Assembly: GCA_965247995.1 (NCBI GenBank)
Contig: OZ252041.1
Coordinates: 1,364,001 to 1,428,000 of the forward strand
DNA length: 64,000 nt
Direction: 5' to 3'
Source of the DNA: JASLZO01 sp965247995
GTDB lineage: Bacteria; Chloroflexota; Dehalococcoidia; UBA6926
Below the pieces are notes generated by a model, which saw only the letters and a list, made by a program, of their open reading frames with translations, did not search any database and was not told where the DNA came from. A program made the position numbers and the translations under genes. Positions 35,205 through 44,497 of this stretch are shown here, one piece after another. Every line of letters begins with the position of its first letter. Position 1 is the first letter of the stretch.

Positions 35205-36026
35205 TTACTCGCCGACTGCGGCTTGACGCGTATTGAGGCTGCCGGACCGATACCCCGCGAGGTCCACCGTGACGAATGTGTACCCAAACCCGCGGATCTC
35301 GTCCGTAACTTCCTCGCGCAAACCATGGTCGAGCAGGCGGTCAATCTCGTCGGGCGCCACTTCGATCCGGGCGATGGCGCCATGATGTCGGACGCGGACT
35401 TGGCGGAACCCGCGCCGGTGTAGCACCGCTTCTGCCCGCCCGATCTTCTCGAGCAAATCGAAAGATACAGGGACGCCGAGCGGGATGCGCGATGCGAGAC
35501 ATGATTCGGGTGGTTTGTCCCAGTTTGGGAGGCCACGTTCTCTGGCTGCTTCGCGGACCTCCGCCTTGGTGAATCCAGCCTCGACAAGTGGGCTCCGGAC
35601 CCCGTCCTCATCGCGGGCTCGGAGTCCGGGGCGCACATCATCGAGATCATCGACCAAGGTCCCGTCGACGATCCACCTGATGTCGTGGGCGTCCGCGACT
35701 TGACGCACCCCGGCGAACATATCGACGCGGCAGAAGTAACAACGGCGGCCGGTGTTGGCGACAAAATCGGGGATCTCAAGCTGATCCGTGTCGAAGAACT
35801 CGTGTCGGGCTCCGAGGAACGCGGCGACTGATCTCGCGTCGTTCGCCTCTTCGGGTGCGAAGGTCGGTGACAGGGCAGTTACACCCAGAGCCCTGTCTCC
35901 CAGCGTGTCGACCGCAACTGACAGAAGATAGCTGGAGTCCACGCCGCCGGAGAACGCAACGGCCACCCGGTCCATTTGGCGGAAAGTAGTGTGGAGGGCA
36001 GCGAGTTTTGCGATTGCTTTGGTCAT
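35205..36026 (-). CDS. larE: ATP-dependent sacrificial sulfur transferase LarE
   Basis: LarE is an N-type PP-loop enzyme that adds sulfur to the nickel-pincer cofactor precursor. 273 residues with the PP-loop SGGVDSS at 26-32, a CYFC pair at 96-99, and a cysteine at residue 176 in ESCLASRIP. C176 coincides with the residue that Lactobacillus LarE sacrifices as sulfur donor, which argues for the single-use mechanism and against the [4Fe-4S] variants. Operon with larC. Confidence 0.92.
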   Translation of the reverse strand: MTKAIAKLAALHTTFRQMDRVAVAFSGGVDSSYLLSVAVDTLGDRALGVTALSPTFAPEEANDARSVAAFLGARHEFFDTDQLEIPDFVANTGRRCYFCRVDMFAGVRQVADAHDIRWIVDGTLVDDLDDVRPGLRARDEDGVRSPLVEAGFTKAEVREAARERGLPNWDKPPESCLASRIPLGVPVSFDLLEKIGRAEAVLHRRGFRQVRVRHHGAIARIEVAPDEIDRLLDHGLREEVTDEIRGFGYTFVTVDLAGYRSGSLNTRQAAVGE

Positions 36027-36135
36027 GCGGTGGGTGGCGCGATTCTAGCAGAGGCTCCCGTTCTGCGGACCACGGCGCGATGGGCAACTGATCGGGGGCG
36101 GTGGAGTCGCAAACCTCTCGGTCAGGAAGTTAGAA

Positions 36136-36164
36136 AATGCCCGCCCTTTTGAGGGGCGGGCATT
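36136..36164 (-). terminator. Intrinsic terminator of the clpC unit
   Basis: An 11-bp stem (36136-36146 with 36154-36164) with a 7-base loop. On the minus strand it is followed by a short run of T, about 25 bases after the clpC stop. It separates clpC from larE. Confidence 0.85.
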
Positions 36165-36188
36165 GCATCAAGGGAACGACGTAAACAG

Positions 36189-38684
36189 TCAGGGGGCGAC
36201 AGGTTCCTCCGCCGGTTCGGATTCGGTGGTCTCTGGCTCTATGCGTTCCTTGGGTTCGATGACGAGCTTCTCATCGTCTCCGACGTCGATAAAAACGGTA
36301 TCTCCCTCCCGGATTTCGCCAAGCAAGAGCTGGTCCGACATTCGGTCCTCAATCTCGTTCTGGATGACGCGGCGAAGAGGGCGCGCCCCGAACGTCTCAT
36401 CGTAGCCCTTGCTACCGAGCCAATCTCGGGCCTTGTCCGTGACGTCAAGCTGGATCTGCTTCTCCTCGAGTTGCTTCTCGATGGTGGTCAGCATGAGATC
36501 GACGATCAAGCGGATGTGGTCCTTCGACAACGCGTGGAAGACGACTTGGGCGTCGATCCGATTCAGGAACTCAGGCCGGAAGTACTGCTTCACCTCATTG
36601 AGGACCTTGTCCTTCATGCGCTCGTAGGAATGTTGACGCTCCAAAGACTCGTCCCCCTTGAGGGAGAAGCCAATCGATGAGTCTTTGTGGATGACTTCGG
36701 CGCCGATGTTGGAGGTCATGACGATGATCGCGTTGCGGAAATCGACCTTGCGCCCCTTGGCGTCGGTCAGATGGCCATCGTCGAAGATCTGGAGGAGCAT
36801 GTTGAAGACCTCTGGGTGCGCCTTCTCGATCTCGTCGAGGAGGATCACGCAATAGGACTTCCTTCGAACGGCCTCGGTGAGCTGGCCACCCTCATCAAAT
36901 CCGACGTATCCAGGTGGGGCTCCAACGAGGCGCGCGACGGTGTGCCGCTCCATGAATTCCGACATGTCAAGCCGGATCATCGAATCTTCGGAACCGAACA
37001 TGTTCTCCGACAATGCCCGGACGAGCTCGGTCTTTCCCACTCCAGTCGGCCCAAGGAAGAGGAACACGCCAATAGGCCGGCGTGGGTCTTTGAGCCCAGC
37101 ACGCGCCCGCCGAACGGCGCGGGAGACATTCAGGATCGCCTCGTCCTGGCCGATGATCCGCCCGTGCAGGTTCTCTTCCATGTGGAGGAGACGTTCGGTC
37201 TCCTCGGTCGCGAGGCGCGTGACCGGGATATTGGTCCACATGCTGACGACCTGCGCGATGTCCTCTTCGGTCACCTCCGGTTGGGTGCCGGTTCGCTCTT
37301 CCTGCCACTCTTGTTCGAGGCGAGCGATGCGCTCCGCAAGACTGACTTCACGCTCTCGCATCTCGCCGGCGAAATCGAAATTGCCAGCGGCAATGGCCGT
37401 GTCTTTCTCTTTCCGAACGCGCTCGAGAGCGCGCATGGCCTCTTTGACGGACATGGGCATCGCCGATGCCCTGATACGCACGCGGCTCGCCGCCTCGTCA
37501 ATGAGGTCGATCGCCTTGTCAGGCAGGAAACGATCGGCGATGTACCGCGACGCATAGACAGCGGCAGCATTCAGTGCATCGTCTCCGATTCGGAGGCGGT
37601 GGTGCTCTTCGTACCTGGCCTTGATGCCACGCAGAATCTCGACCGTCTCATCGGAAGCTGGCTCTTCCACGCGAACAGGTTGGAATCGGCGCTCGAGCGC
37701 CGGATCGCGTTCGACGTGCTTCCGATAGTCATCGAGCGTCGTTGCGCCGATGGTCTGCAGCTCCCCGCGCGCCAAAGAAGGCTTGAGGATGTTCGAGGCA
37801 TCGACCGCCCCTTCCGCTGCCCCGGCGCCGACGAGCGTGTGCATCTCGTCGATGAAGAGGATCGTGCTCTTGGACGCACGGATCTCTTCCACCACCTTCT
37901 TGAGGCGCTCTTCGAATTCACCGCGGTACTTGGTCCCCGCCACGAGGGCGCCCATGTCCAGCGTGACCAGCCGCGTCCCGTTCAAGCTCTCGGGAATATC
38001 ACCAGCGACGATTCGCTGAGCTAAGGCCTCGACGATCGCAGTCTTGCCAACGCCGGGCTCCCCGATCAGGACCGGATTATTCTTCGTCCTGCGCGATAGG
38101 ATCTGGACGACCCGCTCGATCTCCTTCGAGCGGCCGATCACGGGGTCTAGACGACCCTCGCGTGCCATTGTCGTGAGGTCGACGCCGAGCTGGTCCAGAG
38201 TTGGTGTGCGTGTGACTTGCCGTGAACCGCCTTGTGGCCCGGACTGGCTCAGGATGCGAGACGTCTCCGCGCGGACGCGTTCTAGGCTCACGCCAAGGCT
38301 CTCAAGAACACCGGCTGCGACACCCTCGCCTTCCCGAAGGAGGCCGATGAGCAGGTGCTCAGTGCCGATGTAATGGTGCGACATCTGGCGGGCCTCGTCG
38401 ACGGCCAACTCGATGACCTTCTTCGCCCGCGGGGTCAGCCCCACATCGCCCGAGGTCTGCTTCTCGCCGCGCCCAATGATGAACTCGACCGCGGAGCGAA
38501 CCTTCGAAAGATCGACGCCAAGGGACACGAGCACTCGGGTGCCCACACCTTCCCGCTCGCGCACAAGGCCAAGCAGAACGTGCTCCGTACCGATGTAGTT
38601 GTGGTTGAAGTGTTGTGCCTCTTCTTGGGCGAGCGAGAGTACCCGCCGTGCCCGTTCCGAGAACTTCTCAAACCTGCTGGCCAT
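36189..38684 (-). CDS. clpC: ATP-dependent Clp protease ATP-binding subunit ClpC
   Basis: An 831-residue Hsp100 unfoldase. Two Clp-N repeats (FNHNYIGTEHVLLGLVREREG; MSHHYIGTEHLLIGLLREGEG), NBD1 with GEPGVGKT and the VLFIDEMHTL-type Walker B, a UVR-type middle domain (FDFAGEMREREVSLAERIARLEQEW), NBD2 with GPTGVGKT, and a C-terminal D2 small domain. The UVR motif marks it as ClpC, which works with ClpP and often an adaptor such as McsB/MecA. No ctsR or mcsAB accompanies it here. Ends with a clear terminator. Confidence 0.96.
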   Translation of the reverse strand: MASRFEKFSERARRVLSLAQEEAQHFNHNYIGTEHVLLGLVREREGVGTRVLVSLGVDLSKVRSAVEFIIGRGEKQTSGDVGLTPRAKKVIELAVDEARQMSHHYIGTEHLLIGLLREGEGVAAGVLESLGVSLERVRAETSRILSQSGPQGGSRQVTRTPTLDQLGVDLTTMAREGRLDPVIGRSKEIERVVQILSRRTKNNPVLIGEPGVGKTAIVEALAQRIVAGDIPESLNGTRLVTLDMGALVAGTKYRGEFEERLKKVVEEIRASKSTILFIDEMHTLVGAGAAEGAVDASNILKPSLARGELQTIGATTLDDYRKHVERDPALERRFQPVRVEEPASDETVEILRGIKARYEEHHRLRIGDDALNAAAVYASRYIADRFLPDKAIDLIDEAASRVRIRASAMPMSVKEAMRALERVRKEKDTAIAAGNFDFAGEMREREVSLAERIARLEQEWQEERTGTQPEVTEEDIAQVVSMWTNIPVTRLATEETERLLHMEENLHGRIIGQDEAILNVSRAVRRARAGLKDPRRPIGVFLFLGPTGVGKTELVRALSENMFGSEDSMIRLDMSEFMERHTVARLVGAPPGYVGFDEGGQLTEAVRRKSYCVILLDEIEKAHPEVFNMLLQIFDDGHLTDAKGRKVDFRNAIIVMTSNIGAEVIHKDSSIGFSLKGDESLERQHSYERMKDKVLNEVKQYFRPEFLNRIDAQVVFHALSKDHIRLIVDLMLTTIEKQLEEKQIQLDVTDKARDWLGSKGYDETFGARPLRRVIQNEIEDRMSDQLLLGEIREGDTVFIDVGDDEKLVIEPKERIEPETTESEPAEEPVAP

Positions 38685-38742
38685 CGTTCTCCCTGGCTGT
38701 CCTGCTATCGCGGGGAAAGCCCGCGCTTCATGTCCACTGTAG

Positions 38743-39888
38743 CTAACCTTCGGCCTGACGCAAACTCAAACCCAAGCGTCGTCGGTCTGGCTCGATACGC
38801 AGAATCTTTAGCTGATAGGACTCTCCCTCAGTTACAACCTCTTTTGGATGTCTGATATGTCGGTCCGCGAGTTCCGAGATGTGGATCAAACCCTCGACGT
38901 TCCCCTCGAGGCGCGCGAACGCGCCAAATGCGGCCAACCTCGTGACCGTCCCTTCGACGATTTGACCCTCTTGAAACTGGCCGACCGCAACCTGCCAAGG
39001 ATCATTCTGCGTCCGCCGCAAGCTCAGTGAAATGCGGCGAGTGTCTTGATCGACCTTGAGAATCTGAACATCGACTTCTTGGCCTGGCTGAACGACCTCC
39101 GAAGGCGAAGTGACTGGCTCCCAGGAAAGCTCCGAAATATGGATAAGACCGTCTGCGCCGCCGAGGTCCACGAAGGCGCCGAAGTCCTGCACCCCCGTGA
39201 CACGCCCGTGCCGAACTGACCCAACTTCCAATTCGCCGAGGAGCTGGAGTCGCTTCTCGTCCCGCATTTCCTGCGCGGCAACACGTTCCGAGAGGATGGC
39301 ACGTTGGCGTCTACGATTGACTTCGATCACCTTCACGGCCACTTTCTGGCCCTGGAGGGTGGCGAGGCCGCTTGTGGATTGCTCGCCCTCCGCTGCCTCT
39401 CCCTGGACCAATGCCCGGTGGTCGGGCGAAAGTTGGGAGAGTGGAACGAATCCTTGGATCCCCATGACCTCGACGAGGAGGCCTCCTCGGTTGTGCCCAG
39501 CGACCTCGCCGTCGAGTACCGTTCCAGCCTCTTGCTCTCGCTCTAGTTGCCGCCACGATCGTTCTGCTTGGGCGCGGTCGTACGACAACATGTATTGACC
39601 GGATTCCTCGCGAACGACCGTCGCGACGATCGGGTCGCCGGGTTTCAGTCCGTGGAATTCGGCCGGATCGAGCGTCCGCATCTCCCGAGTAAGGATCATG
39701 CCCTCGCTCTTAGTGCCGATATTCACGAGGATGCCGTCCTCGTCAATGCTGATGACGGTTCCTTCGACAGCCTCGCCGCGCCGCCGAGATGGCGACCAGT
39801 CCTCCTGCTCGGCGAGCAGTTGGGCCATCTCACTTTCCTGGTCAGGAGAAGCGGATTCTAGGTCCGAGTCGTTCGGTGGTCCGACCAT
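38743..39888 (-). CDS. rpsA: S1 RNA-binding domain protein (ribosomal protein bS1 homologue)
   Basis: A 381-residue protein with four S1 domains, starting near GEAVEGTVISIDEDGILVNIG, GTVLDGEVAGHNRGGLLVEV, GSVRHGRVTGVQDFGAFVDLG and GQIVEGTVTRLAAFGAFARLE. The four-domain layout resembles the short S1 of Gram-positive and Chloroflexota-type bacteria rather than the six-domain proteobacterial form. ATG at 39888; a GTG at 39894 is equally near the G-rich ribosome binding site. It lies 58 bases upstream of clpC on the same strand, so cotranscription is possible. Confidence 0.88.
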   Translation of the reverse strand: MVGPPNDSDLESASPDQESEMAQLLAEQEDWSPSRRRGEAVEGTVISIDEDGILVNIGTKSEGMILTREMRTLDPAEFHGLKPGDPIVATVVREESGQYMLSYDRAQAERSWRQLEREQEAGTVLDGEVAGHNRGGLLVEVMGIQGFVPLSQLSPDHRALVQGEAAEGEQSTSGLATLQGQKVAVKVIEVNRRRQRAILSERVAAQEMRDEKRLQLLGELEVGSVRHGRVTGVQDFGAFVDLGGADGLIHISELSWEPVTSPSEVVQPGQEVDVQILKVDQDTRRISLSLRRTQNDPWQVAVGQFQEGQIVEGTVTRLAAFGAFARLEGNVEGLIHISELADRHIRHPKEVVTEGESYQLKILRIEPDRRRLGLSLRQAEG

Positions 39889-40100
39889 CAACACGCGTTC
39901 CCCAAGCCGAAAAGGAGTTTTCCCCCTTGGCGGGTGGCTTAGGGGAAGCAGGTTTAGTATACACCGCGCCTCTCGGACAGATTCGAGTTTCCGGAACCGC
40001 CACTAGTTGCGGTACGCTGCACCAGTGTTGGGCTCTATCCGATCCGACTCTCGCCGGATTCACCCCGCTGTTGTAACCCCACGATCTCCAACGTCCGGCG

Positions 40101-41903
40101 TTACGTCCAGGGCCCGATCTCCCGGAGAAACCGTTGGAATGGCTCGTCGGCGAAGGACTGAGGCCACCCATTCCACCCTGGATTCGCGACGATCCAGGCC
40201 TGATCGAGGAACACCATCGGTTGGTATGCCGCCTCCAAGATGTGGAGCTGGGCCAAACGCAGGGCGTCAGTCCTTTCTTCTCCTGTGGCCGCTGTGCGTT
40301 GGGCGTCTAGAAGCGACCCCAACGCCAGCTCTGGGTGACCCATGAGGTTGAAGGCGCCCCCTTGGCCGAACCGTTCATGCAGCCATAGGTCGGATTCGGG
40401 AGGAGATCCGACAGGTCCAAGGGCAACCTCGAACAGTCCGGGAGGCGCCTGGACGATTGCCGCGTATAGAGGGGCGGACATGACCTTGGGCTCGGCGGAG
40501 AATCCCACATCGCTAAGGCCGCGGACCAAGCCCAACGCCGCGTCGACCTCCGCCACGCCGAGGTCCGGGATTGAGACGAGGAACGGCCGGGTTGCCGACG
40601 GCCCGATCTCGTCCAGCACCGTTGTCGCGGATATAGGATCGAACGTGTAGTAGTGATCGATCTCGTCTGGGCGCAAGCCGGCGTCCAATCCGGGAAGCGG
40701 CATCCCAAGACCGACCGCGACCGGCTGCGAACTCCTTGAGTATGTTGTCCAGAACTGCGCGCGGTCGATGGAAAGATTCGCCGCTCGTCGCGCACGCGGG
40801 TTGTCGAAAGGAGGGGCTTGTTTGAATGTCAGGGCCCATCCGGTACCAAGGGCGTACTGGAAGGTCTCGATCTCCCTACGGGAGTCCATCACCTCTCCGA
40901 GTGCGCTCGGCCCCACCGCCAAGTAGTCGATGGTGCCAGTTCTGAACATCGTGATGGCCGCTTGCTGTTCGCCGACCACGATCCGTTCGATCCGATCGAC
41001 CTGGGGCGCCTCCGGTTCGTAAAATTCATCGTTCCGGTTAGCGATTCCACGGCTCAGGAAGTGACTCCCGGCGACGTCGAGGACGAAGGGACCCGTTCCG
41101 ACAACCGAGTCCGTGCGCATGACATTGCCGCTGATCAATTCCGGTAGGACGATCGCGTTGAAACCGCTCGCGAGCTGCGTGATGAATCCTGGATGAGATC
41201 CGATCAGCGTGATCCGCACAGTTGAGTCGTCCAATGCTGTGACGGAACCGACGCGGCGCCACAGTGTCCGATGTTCGCTCTCGAAGAGACGGCGGATGCT
41301 GAAAGCGACGTCGCCGGCTGTCACGAGTCGACCACCTGCCGGATCGACGTCGTGCCAGCGCGCGTTCGCTCTCAATGTGAAATCGAAGGTCCGGAAGTTG
41401 GGCTGTGTCCAACTCTCGGCGAGGTCGGGTTCGACGGTCCGAACATACGGACCGAGGTTGCCGTCGGTACGCCAACGAACGAGACCTGAGTACACGTTGC
41501 CGAAGAACCGATGGAACGCCTCGGACGTGTTGTTATGGGGATCGAGCGGTGTGTTCCACCCTTGCAGTTCGGCGGTGCGGAGTACGACGAGCGGCACGGG
41601 AGTTTGGGTCGGGGTCAGAGTCGGAGATGGGGTCGGTGTCCGCCCTGGTCCCGGCGGAGAAACCGGTAGCGTGGGTGTGGGCTCGTCGGGGATAGGCGTC
41701 CGCGTCGGATCATCTTCGGGGATAGCGGTCGCCGTTCGAATGGTCAGCGCATCAACTGGGACGGTCGGGTCACGGGTTGGTGTTGCATCGGACGTCGAGG
41801 AACATGCGGCGACAGAGGCTCCCAAGAAAACGACGAACCCAAGGGAGACTTGCCTCAACCGCCACACGGACTCGGTCCACAGATTCATTCGTTTAGTCGT
41901 CAT
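40101..41903 (-). CDS. ABC transporter solute-binding lipoprotein, family 5
   Basis: A 600-residue exported lipoprotein: basic N-terminus, hydrophobic core VSLGFVVFLGASVAAC with a lipobox cysteine, a Thr/Pro-rich linker (TPTPSPTLTPTQTP), then a family-5 periplasmic-binding fold (LDPHNNTSEAFHRFFGNVYSGLVRW; ESWTQPNFRTFDFTLRANARWHD; DSTVRITLIGSHPGF). Typical ligands are oligopeptides, nickel or other solutes. No permease or ATPase genes are next to it, so it is an orphan. The ATG at 41903 leaves 71 bases to the divergent lipM-like gene. Lgt at 9 kb would lipidate it. Confidence 0.87.
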   Translation of the reverse strand: MTTKRMNLWTESVWRLRQVSLGFVVFLGASVAACSSTSDATPTRDPTVPVDALTIRTATAIPEDDPTRTPIPDEPTPTLPVSPPGPGRTPTPSPTLTPTQTPVPLVVLRTAELQGWNTPLDPHNNTSEAFHRFFGNVYSGLVRWRTDGNLGPYVRTVEPDLAESWTQPNFRTFDFTLRANARWHDVDPAGGRLVTAGDVAFSIRRLFESEHRTLWRRVGSVTALDDSTVRITLIGSHPGFITQLASGFNAIVLPELISGNVMRTDSVVGTGPFVLDVAGSHFLSRGIANRNDEFYEPEAPQVDRIERIVVGEQQAAITMFRTGTIDYLAVGPSALGEVMDSRREIETFQYALGTGWALTFKQAPPFDNPRARRAANLSIDRAQFWTTYSRSSQPVAVGLGMPLPGLDAGLRPDEIDHYYTFDPISATTVLDEIGPSATRPFLVSIPDLGVAEVDAALGLVRGLSDVGFSAEPKVMSAPLYAAIVQAPPGLFEVALGPVGSPPESDLWLHERFGQGGAFNLMGHPELALGSLLDAQRTAATGEERTDALRLAQLHILEAAYQPMVFLDQAWIVANPGWNGWPQSFADEPFQRFLREIGPWT

Positions 41904-41974
41904 GCGGCCCAACCCAGAATAGGGCCAAGGCCAAGGCGGTCTAGCGGCCGAAGCAGGCGTATCGTTGGGAAACG

Positions 41975-42802
41975 ATGAATTCCCCCTGGCGTTTGATCGT
42001 TTCCGCACCGGCGTCCGGCCGGTTCAATATGGCCGTCGACGAAGCGCTGTTCGAGCAAGCACATGCGCCCTCGGATGAATGGCAACCCACGATTCGGTTG
42101 TATCAGTGGGACAGGCCGGTCTTGACACTGGGCCGCCTTCAGCGCGTCGACGCGTCGAGCACGGATATCGGCATTCTGGACCGCGAACGGTGCCGAGAGT
42201 TGGGAGTCGAGGTTGTACGGCGTCCGACCGGAGGACGCGCAATCCTCCATCATCCGGACGACATCACGTATTCGATCATCGCCTCGGTCGACGATGCAAA
42301 CATCGGTCGGGATGTCATGGGGTCGTACCGAAACGTGAACAACGCGCTCGTCCGTGGGTTGCAAGCACTGGGCATACGGGCGACCGTTCGAGAGCGCCCC
42401 CCCGCATGGCCCGATCCGATCGTCGACTTCGCATGTTTCGAGCGTGCGCACCGACACGAGGTCTATTGGACGGGCCGCAAGCTCGCCGCGAGCGCACAAC
42501 GACGACGGGGACCCGCGGTCCTTCAACAGGGAACGATTCCTGGGCGGGAGACCGGCGACGGCATTGCCGCGCTGCTAGAGCTGGATCCCGCGCGACGGAG
42601 CCGGTTGAGACGGGACCTCGCGGAACGAACGGGGACGTTGGCAAGGGCGTTGGACCGGCTGCCAGCTCTTGACGAGACAACCGGAGCGCTGACCCACGGG
42701 TTCCGAGATTCGTGGGGTACGGAATTCGAGCCCGGCGTCCTTACTCCCGAGGAGATCCATCGATCCCATGAGCTCGCGGCGACCGAGCCGACCGCAGTAT
42801 GA
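41975..42802 (+). CDS. Lipoate/biotin protein ligase family, LipM-like octanoyltransferase
   Basis: A 275-residue member of the BPL/LplA/LipB family. RRPTGGRAILHHPDDITYSII is the ligand-binding loop, and FACFERAHRHEVYWTGRKLAASAQRR contains the lysine (GRKLAASAQRR) and the acceptor-like cysteine (ACF) found in LipM, the octanoyl-ACP:GcvH/E2 transferase of Bacillus. LplA-type lipoate scavengers usually lack this cysteine and have a longer C-terminal domain. It should feed LipA for lipoate synthesis. ATG start. Confidence 0.8.
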   Translation: MNSPWRLIVSAPASGRFNMAVDEALFEQAHAPSDEWQPTIRLYQWDRPVLTLGRLQRVDASSTDIGILDRERCRELGVEVVRRPTGGRAILHHPDDITYSIIASVDDANIGRDVMGSYRNVNNALVRGLQALGIRATVRERPPAWPDPIVDFACFERAHRHEVYWTGRKLAASAQRRRGPAVLQQGTIPGRETGDGIAALLELDPARRSRLRRDLAERTGTLARALDRLPALDETTGALTHGFRDSWGTEFEPGVLTPEEIHRSHELAATEPTAV

Positions 42803-42940
42803 GGACCTCAGTAATTCCCTGAGTGCCTGTCAGGTTTGAGCGGCAGTACAATTCGACTCTGTTTCGCTGGTCACCCCTGTGTTGACCGACGCGGGGCGGA
42901 TAGCAACCTTCGTATTGCCCATAAAGGGTTGGACTGAGCC

Positions 42941-44479
42941 TTGAGATCGACCGAAGGGCCGGACGGGCCTGCAGCGGGGACTGACCCGTCGGCGCGAGGC
43001 ATCCGTTCCGCTTCCTACTACAAATGGCTGGTCCTCGGGACCGTTGGCCTCGGCGTGCTCACGAGCACGGTTGACGGCAGCATCGTCAACATCGCGTTGC
43101 CGGACCTCCGGCAGGTATTCAACACCGACGCGGGCACGGTCGTGTGGATCAGCGTCATTTTCCTGCTCTCGAGCGTGGGGTTGATGCTGACGCTGGGGTC
43201 GCTTGGCGATGCCGTTGGTCGCAAGCGCGTGTTTTTGAGCGGCTTCGTGGTCTTTGGGATCGGTCTGGTCGGGGCATCGATCTCGCAAAGCTTGACGCAG
43301 CTATTGATTGCGCGGGCCATTCAGGGCGTCGGTCAGGCGCTGATCATCTCGAACGGTAACGCGTTGGTCGTTGCAGCCTTCCCGCCGACGGAGCGTGGCA
43401 GGGCGCTTGGGATCGAGAACGCCGTCGTCGGCGTTGGGCTCGCGAGTGGCGCTCCTTTGGGAGGGTTTCTACTCGATGCTCTCGGGTGGCAGGCATTGTT
43501 CTGGACCCGCATTCCGTTCATGGCTGCCTTCTTCCTAATGAGCTTGCTGATCTTGCGCCCCGACCAAGTCGGAACGAAACGAATAGCGTTCGATCTCTCC
43601 GGAGCGATAACGATCTTCCTAGCGATGTCCACGTTCATCCTGGCGTTGAACCGCGGTCCGATCCTCGGCTGGACCAACCCGCTGATCCTAGGTCTGGGTG
43701 CAACCGCCGTGGTTTCGTCCGCCTGGTTCCTGTTGGCGGAGAAGCGCGCCCGCACACCAGTGCTCGAACTGTCGTTGTTCAAGAACCGCATGTTCTCCGC
43801 GTCGAACGCTGCGAACGCGTTCCAGTTCCTTAGCCAGGGAGCAATCATCATCCTGATGCCGTTCTTCCTTCAGGACGCGAGGAATCTGACACCCTTCAAC
43901 GCGGGACTCGTTCTGGTGACGTTGCCGGCGTCGCGGATGGTCGCAGGCCCGATCGCGGGTTGGGTGGCGGACAAAGTGTCGGCCCGCTCGATAACGACGA
44001 TCGGACTGGTTGTGATGACCCTTGCGTATGTTGGGCTTCGGGCGGTAGGGCTCGACACGCCAATGGCATGGTTGGTGGCGTTGCTGCTGGCGGAGGGTAT
44101 GGGCAGCTCCATTTTTGGACCGGCCAACAACAGCGCGGTGATGGGTTCGGTGCCGCCGACACATCTCGGGACGGCATCCGGGATGATTGCGACCGTCCGG
44201 CAGGCGAGTCAGACGACAGGCCTGGCGCTCGCTGCGACACTCTTTTCGACCTTCCAGGCGACACACGCGATGCGGTTGATCGGGGAGGGTGTCGCCGTCG
44301 AAGCTGCGGAGCGCCAAGCTGCGTCGCTCGGCGTGCAAGAAGTGCTGACGGTTATGTTGGGATTTTTGGTCGTGGCGACGATCATCTCGGCGCTGAGGGG
44401 ACCGGACACGCCGAGGGCTCTGGAACCTAGTGAGGAATCTCCCTTGGCGGCAACCGGTGCAACGCCACGGTCTCATTAG
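42941..44479 (+). CDS. MFS transporter, DHA2 (14-helix) family
   Basis: A 512-residue membrane protein with about 14 hydrophobic segments. TTG start. The motif in helix 1 (LTSTVDGSIVNIALPDL) and the antiporter motif LGSLGDAVGRKRVFLSG (motif A) are typical of EmrB/QacA drug:H+ antiporters; motif C-like GVGLASGAPLGGFLLDALGWQALFW follows. Likely exports toxic or amphipathic compounds. A second MFS gene follows after 18 bases, forming a pair. Confidence 0.88.
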   Translation: MRSTEGPDGPAAGTDPSARGIRSASYYKWLVLGTVGLGVLTSTVDGSIVNIALPDLRQVFNTDAGTVVWISVIFLLSSVGLMLTLGSLGDAVGRKRVFLSGFVVFGIGLVGASISQSLTQLLIARAIQGVGQALIISNGNALVVAAFPPTERGRALGIENAVVGVGLASGAPLGGFLLDALGWQALFWTRIPFMAAFFLMSLLILRPDQVGTKRIAFDLSGAITIFLAMSTFILALNRGPILGWTNPLILGLGATAVVSSAWFLLAEKRARTPVLELSLFKNRMFSASNAANAFQFLSQGAIIILMPFFLQDARNLTPFNAGLVLVTLPASRMVAGPIAGWVADKVSARSITTIGLVVMTLAYVGLRAVGLDTPMAWLVALLLAEGMGSSIFGPANNSAVMGSVPPTHLGTASGMIATVRQASQTTGLALAATLFSTFQATHAMRLIGEGVAVEAAERQAASLGVQEVLTVMLGFLVVATIISALRGPDTPRALEPSEESPLAATGATPRSH

Positions 44480-44497
44480 CACTCACCGGCCCAAGAT

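Noticed and set aside
36687..38024. 445-codon plus-strand frame opposite clpC
   Set aside because: Antisense of well-conserved Clp ATPase sequence in a GC-rich genome; no ribosome binding site and no recognisable motif.
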